A program made the translations under genes and the position numbers. Positions 8,798-16,648 of a DNA stretch of 64,000 nucleotides are shown piece by piece. Positions within the stretch are counted from its first letter, which is position 1. The number at the start of each line of letters is the position of its first letter. The notes beneath the pieces were generated by a model. It was not told the DNA's origin. It ran no database searches and worked only from the letters and a program-made list of their open reading frames with translations. Source of the DNA: an uncultured Pelagibacteraceae bacterium (GTDB taxonomy: Bacteria; Pseudomonadota; Alphaproteobacteria; Pelagibacterales; Pelagibacteraceae); contig CACMDB010000004.1 in assembly GCA_902612325.1 (NCBI GenBank), forward strand, positions 62,001 to 126,000, in the 5' to 3' direction.

Positions 8798-9019
8798 TTA
8801 AAAAATAATCTTATAAACTCCAATAACAAATAATGGAATTTGTAATCCAAAGTTTGTTAGTATCGCTTTATCTTTGCTCATAAATCCAGCTATAGTCCAT
8901 CCAACAACTCCTAATCCATGAAAATATATATTTAATGGATATATATTTAAATTTGTAAGAAGTATTCCTACTAAAACTAGAAACGTACTGATCCACTTTA
9001 GATATTTTTTTATAAACAT
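8798..9019 (-). CDS. Small integral membrane protein heading the arsC-aquaporin operon
   Basis: A 73-residue protein made of about three hydrophobic segments (near residues 8-25, 33-48 and 55-72) joined by short polar turns. It begins with a basic K-K-Y-L-K segment and contains F-H-G-L-G-V-V-G-W-T. It resembles small uncharacterised marine-bacterial membrane proteins (I think of DUF6552, not certain). An excellent Shine-Dalgarno (ggaaggggatttt before ATG) precedes it, so it is likely the first translated gene of the cassette. Function unknown. Confidence 0.75.
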   Translation of the reverse strand: MFIKKYLKWISTFLVLVGILLTNLNIYPLNIYFHGLGVVGWTIAGFMSKDKAILTNFGLQIPLFVIGVYKIIF

Positions 9020-9088
9020 AAAATCCCCTTCCGTTGTTATTATTTCAGTTATGTTAAGAATTTATTACAGTTTATAGGAAAAATAATT

Positions 9089-9820
9089 TTATTTTGTGTC
9101 TTCCCAATCAAATCTTGGAAAAGAATCAAAAATTTTAAATATGCCATCCGACCATTGATCACAGACCTTAGAATATTCAGTATCAGTGATATTTAAGCAT
9201 TTTTGTGAGGCAATTTTATATTCATCTTTTTTATAGACAGCAAAATCAATAGGAGGGCCAACTGTTAAATCACTTTTTAATGTTGAGTCCATTGAAATTA
9301 GAGCACAACGTGATGCATCACCAATAGATACGCTAGGTTTTATAACTCTATCTAAAATAGGTTTACCGTATTTTACTTCTCCAATAACTAGATAAGGTTT
9401 GCTATCAGCTGGTTTAATATAATTTCCTTGAGAGTACACTAAATACAATTCTAAAGGTTGACCTTTGATCTGACCACCAACTAAAAATGACGAACCTAAT
9501 AAAACAGTATCTGTGTTTATTCCCCTAGGTGCTGAATGTTCAATATTTAATGATCCAATGTAGGATGCAATTTGATCAAAATCTTTACAGGTATTTAAAT
9601 TCATTATTCCACTTTCGCCTTTAAGGTCTTTTTCAATAGACTTGTATACTGCTTGAGATGTACCTAAGTTTCCAGAGGTAACTATAATGACACTTCTATC
9701 ACCAACATCATGAACAAACATTTTTGAGTATATATTGACATTATCTAACCCTGCATTTGTTCTAGAGTCTGAGGCAAAAACTATTCCGTCTTGAGCTTTA
9801 ATGCCAACACAATAAGTCAT
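9089..9820 (-). CDS. Anbu-type proteasome-like peptidase
   Basis: Proteasome-related Ntn hydrolase of the Anbu / COG3484 family, 243 residues. It starts M-T-Y-C-V-G, so Met removal exposes the catalytic N-terminal Thr; the partner Asp is at position 17 of the mature chain (A-S-D-S-R-T-N-A-G) and the Lys follows in Y-S-K-M. G-D-A-S-R-C and the D-S-T-L-K-S-D-L-T-V-G-P-P-I-D segment are also typical of Anbu. Anbu forms open helical rings in known examples, and its substrates are unknown. It diverges from the ATP-grasp gene next door, its usual genomic partner. Confidence 0.93.
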   Translation of the reverse strand: MTYCVGIKAQDGIVFASDSRTNAGLDNVNIYSKMFVHDVGDRSVIIVTSGNLGTSQAVYKSIEKDLKGESGIMNLNTCKDFDQIASYIGSLNIEHSAPRGINTDTVLLGSSFLVGGQIKGQPLELYLVYSQGNYIKPADSKPYLVIGEVKYGKPILDRVIKPSVSIGDASRCALISMDSTLKSDLTVGPPIDFAVYKKDEYKIASQKCLNITDTEYSKVCDQWSDGIFKIFDSFPRFDWEDTK

Positions 9821-9896
9821 AAATACTATTAATATTTATTAATTAATTAACATATAATTAAATTCAAGCATAGCTGATATAACTATATCGCAATTG

Positions 9897-9922
9897 ATTG
9901 TTTATCTTAATTATTAAACAAT
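9897..9922. promoter_or_regulatory. Inverted repeat just upstream of the ATP-grasp start
   Basis: ATTGTTTA (9897-9904) and TAAACAAT (9915-9922) form an 8-base inverted repeat with a 10-base spacer, ending 6 bases before the ATG of the ATP-grasp gene, in the 108-bp region between it and divergent Anbu. It could be an operator or an mRNA hairpin hiding the weak ribosome-binding site. In AT-rich DNA such a repeat can also arise by chance. Confidence 0.35.
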
Positions 9923-9928
9923 TGTAAG

Positions 9929-11371
9929 ATGAGCGGTAAACTCTGGAATAATTACAATGCCACTAAAGCATATGATGGTTATTTTACTAATGAGAACAAA
10001 TTAAGAAAACATGCCGTTATAATTTCAAGTATATTAGAAAGATATGGAAAAGAAAAACTTCAAGAAATTGAAAAAAATTGTCAAAGTACTATCAGCGCTA
10101 GAGGAATAAATTTTAGAGTTTATGCTGCTAATAACAGAGCAGAGGAAAAAAAATGGCCGTTAGATATTATTCCAAGAATAATTCCTAAATCACAATGGAA
10201 TAAGGTGACCAAAGGTTTAAAGCAAAGAGTAAAGGCTTTAAATTTATTTATTGACGATGTCTATAATCAAAAGAAAATTTTTAAAGATAACGTTATTCCT
10301 CGAGAAATTATATTTAATTCACCTTACTATGTAAAAGAATGTGAAGGGTTTTCACCTAAATATAAATCTTGGGCAAACATATCTGGAGTAGATTTAATCA
10401 GAAATAAAAACGGAGATTATCTAGTTTTAGAGGATAATTTAAGAGTGCCATCTGGGGTTTCTTATATGCTTGAGAACAGAATGGTAATGAGAGATGTTTT
10501 TCCTGAACTTTTTACGAGATATAAAGTTGCATCAATACATCAATACACCAACAAACTTTTTAATTGTATGAATGAATGTATTCCTAAAAAAACTGCTCAT
10601 CCACATATGGTAGTTTTGACACCAGGTATTTATAATTCTGCTTACTTTGAACATTCTTTTTTAGCAGAGCAAATGGGAATTGCATTGGTAGAGGGAAAAG
10701 ATTTATTTGTTGAAAATGATAATGTTTATATGAAAACTGTAAAAGGTCCTTTGAAAGTTGATTGCATATACAGAAGATTAGACGATAATTTCTTAGATCC
10801 CAAAGCTTTTAATAAAGATTCTCTCATTGGTGTTCCTGGGTTATTCAAATGCTGGTTAAAAAAAAATGTAGGTATAATAAATGCTATTGGTACAGGTGTT
10901 GCTGACGATAAGGTAGTTTATTCATATGTAAATAAGATGATAGTTTATTATTTAGGCGAACAACCTATTTTAAATCAAGTTGAGACATATTTGTGTCATG
11001 ACGAAAGTCAAAAAAAGTATGTTTTAGAAAATTTATCTAAACTAGTAGTCAAACCTGCAAATGCTTCAGGTGGTTATGGAATTATGATAGGTCCTAAAGC
11101 CTCAACTAAAGAAAGAGAAGAAGTCGCAGAAAAAATTAAAAAGTGTCCTCGAGAATATATTGCGCAACCTCTAGAAACTTTGTCTACTGCTCCAACAATT
11201 ACTGATAAAGATATAGAACCAAGGCATTTAGACTTAAGACCATTTGTCCTAAGTGGCAAAACCAATTATGTTACAACTGGTGGACTGACTAGAGTTGCAC
11301 TCAGAAAAGGAAGTACTATTGTCAATAGTTCCCAAGGTGGTGGTTCAAAAGACACTTTGATTGTTGAATAG
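9929..11371 (+). CDS. Circularly permuted ATP-grasp type 2 protein (DUF404/DUF407)
   Basis: Full-length 480-residue member of the circularly permuted ATP-grasp family. Typical pieces are the opening segment up to I-S-A-R-G-I-N-F-R-V-Y, the G-V-D-L-I-R and V-L-E-D-N-L-R-V-P-S-G-V-S-Y motifs near residue 170, C-I-Y-R-R-L-D-D near 277, V-V-K-P-A-N-A-S-G-G-Y-G near 376, and the ending Q-G-G-G-S-K-D-T. These enzymes are predicted amide- or peptide-bond-forming ligases associated with Anbu, alpha-E and transglutaminase-like genes; no substrate is established. Here only Anbu is present, divergently transcribed. Confidence 0.93.
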   Translation: MSGKLWNNYNATKAYDGYFTNENKLRKHAVIISSILERYGKEKLQEIEKNCQSTISARGINFRVYAANNRAEEKKWPLDIIPRIIPKSQWNKVTKGLKQRVKALNLFIDDVYNQKKIFKDNVIPREIIFNSPYYVKECEGFSPKYKSWANISGVDLIRNKNGDYLVLEDNLRVPSGVSYMLENRMVMRDVFPELFTRYKVASIHQYTNKLFNCMNECIPKKTAHPHMVVLTPGIYNSAYFEHSFLAEQMGIALVEGKDLFVENDNVYMKTVKGPLKVDCIYRRLDDNFLDPKAFNKDSLIGVPGLFKCWLKKNVGIINAIGTGVADDKVVYSYVNKMIVYYLGEQPILNQVETYLCHDESQKKYVLENLSKLVVKPANASGGYGIMIGPKASTKEREEVAEKIKKCPREYIAQPLETLSTAPTITDKDIEPRHLDLRPFVLSGKTNYVTTGGLTRVALRKGSTIVNSSQGGGSKDTLIVE

Positions 11372-11378
11372 AAGTATT

Positions 11379-11777
11379 TTATTTAACTTTACATTTTTTA
11401 CATAATCCAAAAAATTCAAGATTATATTTAATGTATTTCATGCCATCTTTATCCTTAAAATTAGCTAAATATTTTGAGAGACTATCACTACTTATTTCTG
11501 TTACTTTTTCACAAATTTCACAAATTGAAAATGCAGTAGCTTTAGCTACCTGACAACTTGAATTATGACATGCGATAAAGGCATTTCGACTTTCAATTTT
11601 GTGGATTTTTCCTATTTCAACTAACTTATCTAGTGCTCGATAAACTTGTAGAGGAGCTTTAATACCTTTTTTTTGAACATTATAAAGTATCGTGTAAGCT
11701 TTAAGTGGCTCAGGTGATTTGTCAATTAAATCAAAAATAATTTGCTGATTTTTTGAGAGGTTTTGCATTTTTCCCAT
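11379..11777 (-). CDS. zur: Zinc uptake regulator Zur (Fur family)
   Basis: Fur-family repressor of 132 residues with an N-terminal winged helix and a C-terminal zinc-binding dimer domain. Two C-x2-C pairs (C-E-I-C near residue 84 and C-K-K-C at the extreme C-terminus) form the structural zinc site. The protein likely represses zinc import when zinc is bound. Position directly after znuB and the Zur-box-like sites in front of znuA/znuC identify it as Zur rather than Fur. A GAGGAA ribosome-binding site supports the first ATG at 11777. Confidence 0.92.
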   Translation of the reverse strand: MGKMQNLSKNQQIIFDLIDKSPEPLKAYTILYNVQKKGIKAPLQVYRALDKLVEIGKIHKIESRNAFIACHNSSCQVAKATAFSICEICEKVTEISSDSLSKYLANFKDKDGMKYIKYNLEFFGLCKKCKVK

Positions 11778-11792
11778 TTTACCAGTTCCTCA

Positions 11793-12596
11793 CTAATTTT
11801 TCAATTTAATTGATTGTTTAATTTTGAATAATGAAAGTATAAATAATAATAAGGCAGCGGTTATAATTGATGGACCTGAGGACGTATTAAATTCTAAAGA
11901 TGTGAACAGACCTATAATGACAGACAATAATCCTCCTATAATTGAATAAATAACCATACTTTGTGGACTTGATGATAAATTTCTGGCCATTGCGGCAGGT
12001 ATAATTAACATCCCTGTTATTAATAACAATCCTACCATTTTTATTGAAATCGCAATAATTGCTGCCATTAGGATTGTAAATATTGCTTTAGCTCTATCAG
12101 GGTTTAGACCTTCAGCTTCTGCTAGTTCATAATTTACCGTTGAGGCAAATAAAGATTTCCAAATGAATTTTAAAGTTAATAAAATCAATGCACCTCCTAT
12201 CCAGATAATTAACAAGTCGTCTACTGAAACTGCTAAAATATCTCCAAATAATAATCCCATAATATCAAACCTGATAAATGTTAAAAAACCAATCACAACA
12301 AGTCCCACCGCAAGAGATGAATGAGCTAGAAGACCCAATAAAGCATCACCTGGTAAATTCGTTTTTTTTTGAAGTTGAATCAAAATTAAAGCTATCATTG
12401 AGGAAATAACAAATACTGAAATAGCAATATTAAATTCCATAGTAAAAGCTAATGTCACCCCCAATAGAGCAGAGTGAGCCAAGGTGTCACCAAAATAAGA
12501 CAATCTTCTCCATATAACAAAGCAACCAAGAGGTCCTGTTACAAAAGCAACTCCTATTCCTGCAACCAAAGCTCTTATAAAAAAATCATCAAACAT
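11793..12596 (-). CDS. znuB: Zinc ABC transporter permease ZnuB
   Basis: Integral membrane permease of the ABC-3 family (267 residues, about eight membrane helices). Characteristic segments include the N-terminal G-P-L-G-C-F-V-I-W-R-R-L-S-Y-F-G-D followed by L-A-H-S-A-L-L-G, and the conserved E-A-E-G loop near residue 160. It forms the membrane channel of the ZnuABC zinc importer. Its start codon is immediately behind the znuC stop, and zur follows after 15 bases, giving an operon znuC-znuB-zur. Confidence 0.95.
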   Translation of the reverse strand: MFDDFFIRALVAGIGVAFVTGPLGCFVIWRRLSYFGDTLAHSALLGVTLAFTMEFNIAISVFVISSMIALILIQLQKKTNLPGDALLGLLAHSSLAVGLVVIGFLTFIRFDIMGLLFGDILAVSVDDLLIIWIGGALILLTLKFIWKSLFASTVNYELAEAEGLNPDRAKAIFTILMAAIIAISIKMVGLLLITGMLIIPAAMARNLSSSPQSMVIYSIIGGLLSVIIGLFTSLEFNTSSGPSIITAALLLFILSLFKIKQSIKLKN

Positions 12597-13343
12597 CTAA
12601 TTTTTTTTAATTTCACCTTCATTTGTATGAATATGGTCATGCTTATGCTCATATCTAGACAATATTTGAGAAGCTTGTTCTCCAAATAAGGCTTTATACT
12701 CATTGTTTTTTGCAACATCCATTGGAGATCCTGAGCAACAAACATGGCCGTTTAAACAAACAACAAAGTCTGTTGCACTCATAACTGTATGTAAGTCGTG
12801 TGAAATTAATAAGATCCCACAACTTAATTCATCAGAAATTTTCTTAATCAGTTCATATAAAGCTATTTCACCAGTAAAATCTACTCCTTGTACTGGTTCA
12901 TCAAGCACTAATAGATCAGGTTTTTTTGATATAGCTCTAGCAAGTAGTACTCTTTGAAATTCACCACCTGATAAATCTCCTAGATTCTTGTCTTTCAGAT
13001 GAATGACGCCAGTTAAAGATAGAGCTTCATCTATTGTCTCTTTATTAAGACTTTCTGTTAATATCATGAAATCATTTACTCTTAGCGGTAACGTCCAATC
13101 AATTGAAATTTTCTGTGGTACATATCCAACTTTGTTGGTATATTTTTCAACTGAACCATCGATCTTTTTGTAAATACCTAAAGCAATTTTAGCTGTTGTG
13201 CTTTTTCCTGATCCATTTGGACCTATGAGAGTAACTATTTTTCCTTTTTCAACTTGTAGTGAAACACCTTTAACTAGCCATTTGTTATTCAATTGTAAAC
13301 CAGCGTTATTTAATTTTACCAATATATTTTGATCAGTGCTCAT
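12597..13343 (-). CDS. znuC: Zinc ABC transporter ATPase ZnuC
   Basis: ABC ATPase of 248 residues driving ZnuB. It has Walker A (G-P-N-G-S-G-K-S-T) near residue 41, signature L-S-G-G-E-F-Q-R near 125, Walker B L-L-V-L-D-E-P with Q-G-V-D-F near 146 and the switch histidine in L-I-S-H-D-L-H. The C-terminal tail is histidine-rich (E-H-K-H-D-H-I-H), as in many ZnuC proteins. It is the first gene of the minus-strand znuC-znuB-zur operon and diverges from znuA across a shared operator region. Confidence 0.95.
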   Translation of the reverse strand: MSTDQNILVKLNNAGLQLNNKWLVKGVSLQVEKGKIVTLIGPNGSGKSTTAKIALGIYKKIDGSVEKYTNKVGYVPQKISIDWTLPLRVNDFMILTESLNKETIDEALSLTGVIHLKDKNLGDLSGGEFQRVLLARAISKKPDLLVLDEPVQGVDFTGEIALYELIKKISDELSCGILLISHDLHTVMSATDFVVCLNGHVCCSGSPMDVAKNNEYKALFGEQASQILSRYEHKHDHIHTNEGEIKKN

Positions 13344-13362
13344 TTTTTTTCTTGACTAATAA

Positions 13363-13379
13363 GTGTTATATTATTACAT
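13363..13379. promoter_or_regulatory. Second, imperfect Zur-box-like site
   Basis: GTGTTATATTATTACAT is an imperfect palindrome (6 of 8 arm positions match) closely resembling the perfect site at 13381-13397; centres are 18 bases apart. It lies between the divergent znuC and znuA genes. The pair suggests tandem binding of Zur dimers covering both promoters. Confidence 0.6.
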
Positions 13380-13380
13380 C

Positions 13381-13397
13381 TTGTTATATTATAACAA
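13381..13397. promoter_or_regulatory. Zur box (perfect palindromic operator)
   Basis: TTGTTATATTATAACAA is a perfect 8-1-8 palindrome matching the Zur operator type known in proteobacteria (TGTTATA-N-TATAACA core). It lies 16 bases before the znuA ATG. Read on the minus strand it contains TATAAT, which could be the -10 of the znuC promoter, so zinc-loaded Zur would block both directions. Confidence 0.85.
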
Positions 13398-13413
13398 TCT
13401 AAATATAAAACAT

Positions 13414-14472
13414 ATGAAAAACTTAAAAAAATTACCATTAATTCTATCACTATTATCATTCTTAACAATTTTTGTACCAGCGAATGCTGAAATTAAAGTA
13501 GTTGCAGCAATAAAACCAATCCATTCTCTTGCAAGTTATTTAATGGATGGTGTTGCTAAACCAGATTTAATTGTTGATGGTTATGCTTCCCCACATGGAT
13601 TTGCACTTAAGCCATCACACGCAAAAATGATACAAAATGCTGATATTATATTTTGGGTTGGTGAGGATATCGAAACCTTTTTAGAGAAACCATTAAAAAC
13701 AATTGCAAAAGATGCTGAAAAAATCGAATTAATGGAAATTAAAGGTTTAACTAAACTTAAATTTAGAGAAAGAAATATTTTTGAAGGTCATGATGATCAT
13801 GGTCATAAGGAAGATGATCATGACGATCATGCTAAGAAAGAAGATGATCATGATGACCACGACCATGATAAAAAAGAGAAGGAACATGGTCATGATGAAC
13901 ACGATCATGATAAAAAAGGTCATAAAAAAGATGATCACGATGACCATGGACACGAGGGACATGCTCACGGAGAGTTTGATCCACACATATGGCTTGATCC
14001 GATGAATGCAAAAATAATTTTAAGTGAAATGGCAGAACACTTAATTGAAAATGATCCAAAAAATGAGGCAAAATATAAAGCAAATTTAAAAAACGCTCAT
14101 AAAGATTTAGATAAACTAACTAAGAAAGTTAAATCTGAATTAAACAAAGAATTCAAATCAATAGTTTTTCACGATGCCTATCAATACTTTGAAAAAAGAT
14201 TTGGGATAAATATTCTTGGAGCATTTACAGTAAATACAGACGTTATGCCGGGTGCTGAGCAATTAGCTGAAATCAGAGAGGTAATTGAGCATGATAAAGT
14301 TAGTTGTATATTTTCAGAGCCTCAATTTAATCCTGATATTATTAAAGCTGTAGCAAAAGATACTAATGTTGCAACAGGTGTAATTGATCCATTAGGAGCT
14401 ACACTTGATCCAGGTAAGGATTTGTATTTTGATTTAATAGGTAATATGTCAAAATCTTTCAAAGGTTGTTAA
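13414..14472 (+). CDS. znuA: Zinc-binding periplasmic protein ZnuA with His-rich linker
   Basis: Substrate-binding protein of ZnuABC, 352 residues. The N-terminus is a signal peptide (M-K-N-L-K-K-L-P start, cleavage after A-N-A). Candidate zinc ligands are the His in I-K-P-I-H-S, the His in S-P-H-G-F-A-L-K-P-S, the His in P-H-I-W-L-D-P and the His in V-F-H-D-A-Y. Between the second and third lies a charged loop of about 63 residues with some 18 histidines, mostly D-D-H-D-D-H repeats, typical of ZnuA and thought to capture or sense zinc. The frame is open back to 13363, but that start would lie inside the operators; ATG 13414 begins the signal peptide. Confidence 0.95.
   Translation: MKNLKKLPLILSLLSFLTIFVPANAEIKVVAAIKPIHSLASYLMDGVAKPDLIVDGYASPHGFALKPSHAKMIQNADIIFWVGEDIETFLEKPLKTIAKDAEKIELMEIKGLTKLKFRERNIFEGHDDHGHKEDDHDDHAKKEDDHDDHDHDKKEKEHGHDEHDHDKKGHKKDDHDDHGHEGHAHGEFDPHIWLDPMNAKIILSEMAEHLIENDPKNEAKYKANLKNAHKDLDKLTKKVKSELNKEFKSIVFHDAYQYFEKRFGINILGAFTVNTDVMPGAEQLAEIREVIEHDKVSCIFSEPQFNPDIIKAVAKDTNVATGVIDPLGATLDPGKDLYFDLIGNMSKSFKGC
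13786..13974 (+). repeat. His/Asp/Lys-rich repeat region within znuA
   Basis: Degenerate short repeats of gatgatcatgac-type units encode the D-D-H-D-D-H-rich loop of ZnuA. The repetitive codons also open long spurious frames on both strands here. It is a coding low-complexity repeat, likely variable in length between strains. Confidence 0.8.
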
Positions 14473-14514
14473 TTAGAAATTGATCTTTAGTTATAAATAA
14501 TATCTAATAATGGG

Positions 14515-15513
14515 ATGAGTACAGTTTCTCTGACATTAGATGAAATTTTTGATTTAGCTAAAAAAACTTTACTAGCTAATGGTTGTGATGATGAAACAGC
14601 TTCTATTCTGTCTGACCTGATTAGAAATGCCGAAAGGGATGGATCTTTATCACATGGTTTGTTTAGATTACCTGCATATGTGAGTGGTTTAAAAAGCGGA
14701 AAAATTAATGGTAAAGGAAAGCCTGAAATTAAAAAAATTTCTTCATCAGTTATAAAAGTTCAAGGGAATAATTGTTTAGCGCCAGTAGTTTTAAATAAAG
14801 GGTTGCCTGAATTAGCTAAAGCTGCAAAAGAAAATGGTGTAGCAGTGCTTGCAATAAATAATTCTCATCACATGGCAGCGATGTGGCCAGAAACAGAAAA
14901 GTTAGCAGAAGAGGGCTTAGTTGCCTTTGCTTGCACATCATACAAACCTGCTGTAGCACCCGCTGGTGCAATCAAACCATTGTTTGGAACCAATCCAATT
15001 TCATTTGCTTGGCCACGACCTGGTAAAACTCCAGTCGTTTATGATATGGCTACAGCATCAATGGCTATGGGAGAAGTCCAAGTTGCAAAAAGAGAAGGGC
15101 ACAAGGTTCCACTTGGAACTGGTTTAACTAAAGATGGTAAAGAGACCACTGATCCAGGCGCAATTGCAGATGGTGGTGTATTACTTCCTTTTGGCGGCTA
15201 TAAGGGTTCAGCAATAGCAATGATGGTTGAGTTAATGGCTGGTGCTTTGGTTGGTGATAATTTTAGTTTTGAAACAGCAGCTAAAGATAATAATGATGGT
15301 GGACCACCAAGCGGGGGAGAATTTATTATTGCAATTTCACCTGATAAAACTTCAGGAACAAATTGGCAAAAACATGCAGATGAATTTTTTGATAAAATGA
15401 AATCTTTTGATGGGGTTAGACTTCCAGGTGAAAGAAGACACAAAAATAGATTAGATAAAGGCCCTCGAAATATTAATGAAGACTTGGTTAATAAAATAAA
15501 ATCTCTAAGCTAA
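14515..15513 (+). CDS. Malate/L-lactate dehydrogenase-family NAD(P)H oxidoreductase (DpkA-like)
   Basis: Member of the LDH2/MDH2 (YlbC/DpkA) family, 332 residues, not related to classical malate dehydrogenase. Family marks are R-D-G-S-L-S-H-G-L-F-R near residue 42, N-N-S-H-H-M-A-A-M-W near 118, the A-P-A-G-A-I-K-P-L-F-G-T-N-P segment near 147 and P-F-G-G-Y-K-G near 224. Characterised relatives reduce 2-oxo acids or cyclic imines such as piperideine-2-carboxylate and pyrroline-2-carboxylate (proline and lysine catabolism). The exact substrate is not readable. It stands alone between znuA and the opposite-strand xthA, whose 3' end overlaps by 9 bases. Confidence 0.85.
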   Translation: MSTVSLTLDEIFDLAKKTLLANGCDDETASILSDLIRNAERDGSLSHGLFRLPAYVSGLKSGKINGKGKPEIKKISSSVIKVQGNNCLAPVVLNKGLPELAKAAKENGVAVLAINNSHHMAAMWPETEKLAEEGLVAFACTSYKPAVAPAGAIKPLFGTNPISFAWPRPGKTPVVYDMATASMAMGEVQVAKREGHKVPLGTGLTKDGKETTDPGAIADGGVLLPFGGYKGSAIAMMVELMAGALVGDNFSFETAAKDNNDGGPPSGGEFIIAISPDKTSGTNWQKHADEFFDKMKSFDGVRLPGERRHKNRLDKGPRNINEDLVNKIKSLS

Positions 15514-16281
15514 AGTAATTTCAATCGGTGTATGATCTGAAGGTTTTTCACGACCTCTTGGATCTTTATTAATATTTATACCTTTAATTTGATCAATCAA
15601 AGAATTTGAAACTAAGAAGTGATCAATTCGCATTCCATTATTTTTTTGCCAAGCACCTCTCATGTAGTCCCAAAAGGTATAACCTTCCTTAGTTTCATTA
15701 AAATGTCTATAGACATCACTAAAACCAAGGTTGATCATTTCTCTTAATTTTTTTCTTATTTCTAATCTAAACAGAGCATCATCCTCAAAACTTTTTGGAT
15801 TATAAACATCTTCAGATGCTGGAATAATGTTAAAATCTCCAGCAAGAATAATATTTGAATTTTTTTTACTTAAATTCTTTAATTGTTTAATTAAATCATC
15901 CAACCATTGTTTCTTGTATTTATATTTATCCGTATCTACAGGATTTCCATTAGGTGTATAAATGTTTATTAATTGAATATTTTTCTTTTTATATTCCAGT
16001 TCAGCTGAAATTATTCTCGATTGCTTTAGTTTATCTTTGATTAAGTCAGTTTTAATATTTTTTAATTTACCTTTAGATATAATTGCAACCCCATTATAAC
16101 TTTTTTGGCCAAACACATGACTTTCATAATCCATTGCAGAAAAATCATCATAGGGAAAGTTTACATCCTCTGTTTTGATTTCCTGCATCATTAGGATATC
16201 TGGTTTATATTTTAAGAGATAACTTTTGATATTATCTATACGAGCTCTCACAGAATTTACATTCCATGAAGAAATAATCAT
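15505..16281 (-). CDS. xthA: Exodeoxyribonuclease III (XthA)
   Basis: EEP-fold DNA repair nuclease of 258 residues. It begins M-I-I-S-S-W-N-V-N-S-V-R-A-R and has the metal Glu in M-Q-E-I-K-T, N-I-Y-T-P-N-G, the G-D-F-N-I-I-P catalytic motif and the C-terminal S-D-H-T-P-I. It cuts at abasic sites and degrades double-stranded DNA from 3' ends. The open frame extends to 16311, but the ATG at 16281 overlaps the erpA stop by one base and gives the family N-terminus. Confidence 0.95.
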   Translation of the reverse strand: MIISSWNVNSVRARIDNIKSYLLKYKPDILMMQEIKTEDVNFPYDDFSAMDYESHVFGQKSYNGVAIISKGKLKNIKTDLIKDKLKQSRIISAELEYKKKNIQLINIYTPNGNPVDTDKYKYKKQWLDDLIKQLKNLSKKNSNIILAGDFNIIPASEDVYNPKSFEDDALFRLEIRKKLREMINLGFSDVYRHFNETKEGYTFWDYMRGAWQKNNGMRIDHFLVSNSLIDQIKGININKDPRGREKPSDHTPIEITLA

Positions 16282-16598
16282 TAAAGAGAAAAAGAAACAC
16301 CACAACCACAAGATGACTTAGTTTGTGGATTTGTTATCTTAAATTGTTCACCAATTAATTCTGAAACATAATCAACTTCAGAGCCTTTTAATAAATCTGC
16401 TGAAGTTTTATCAATTAAAATATTTTCAAAGTTTAAATCATCTTTTGATTTTTCTTTATCAAAAGTGAATTCGTATTGAAATCCTGAACAACCACCACCT
16501 TTAATAGCGATTCTAAAAAAAGACCCTTTATCTTTTTTAGACAGCAAAACATTGATCTGTTTTAGTGCTTTATCAGTAAATTTAATTTCTTTAATCAT
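16281..16598 (-). CDS. erpA: A-type iron-sulfur cluster carrier (ErpA/IscA family)
   Basis: HesB/IscA-fold protein of 105 residues. The three cluster-binding cysteines are C37 in G-G-G-C-S-G-F and C97/C99 in S-C-G-C-G near the C-terminus. The C-G-C-G-x-S-F-S ending is closer to ErpA than to IscA. It passes Fe-S clusters to apoproteins. In alphaproteobacteria this gene commonly lies beside dgt and argS, as here, although it is transcribed away from them together with xthA. Confidence 0.9.
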   Translation of the reverse strand: MIKEIKFTDKALKQINVLLSKKDKGSFFRIAIKGGGCSGFQYEFTFDKEKSKDDLNFENILIDKTSADLLKGSEVDYVSELIGEQFKITNPQTKSSCGCGVSFSL

Positions 16599-16648
16599 AA
16601 TTGATCACTGGTATTAGTAATATAATACTTAATATTTTATTTTAAAGG

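Noticed and set aside
13363-13413. Longer znuA start at 13363
   Set aside because: It would place the start inside the Zur operators and put extra residues before a normal signal peptide.
13786-13974. Short direct repeats that could look like a CRISPR array
   Set aside because: Repeats are degenerate, have no unique spacers of constant length and encode the ZnuA loop.
13747-14083. Long open frames on the minus strand and another plus frame across the znuA middle
   Set aside because: They come from the His/Asp codon repeats of ZnuA; their proteins are low-complexity Met/Ile or His runs without start signals.
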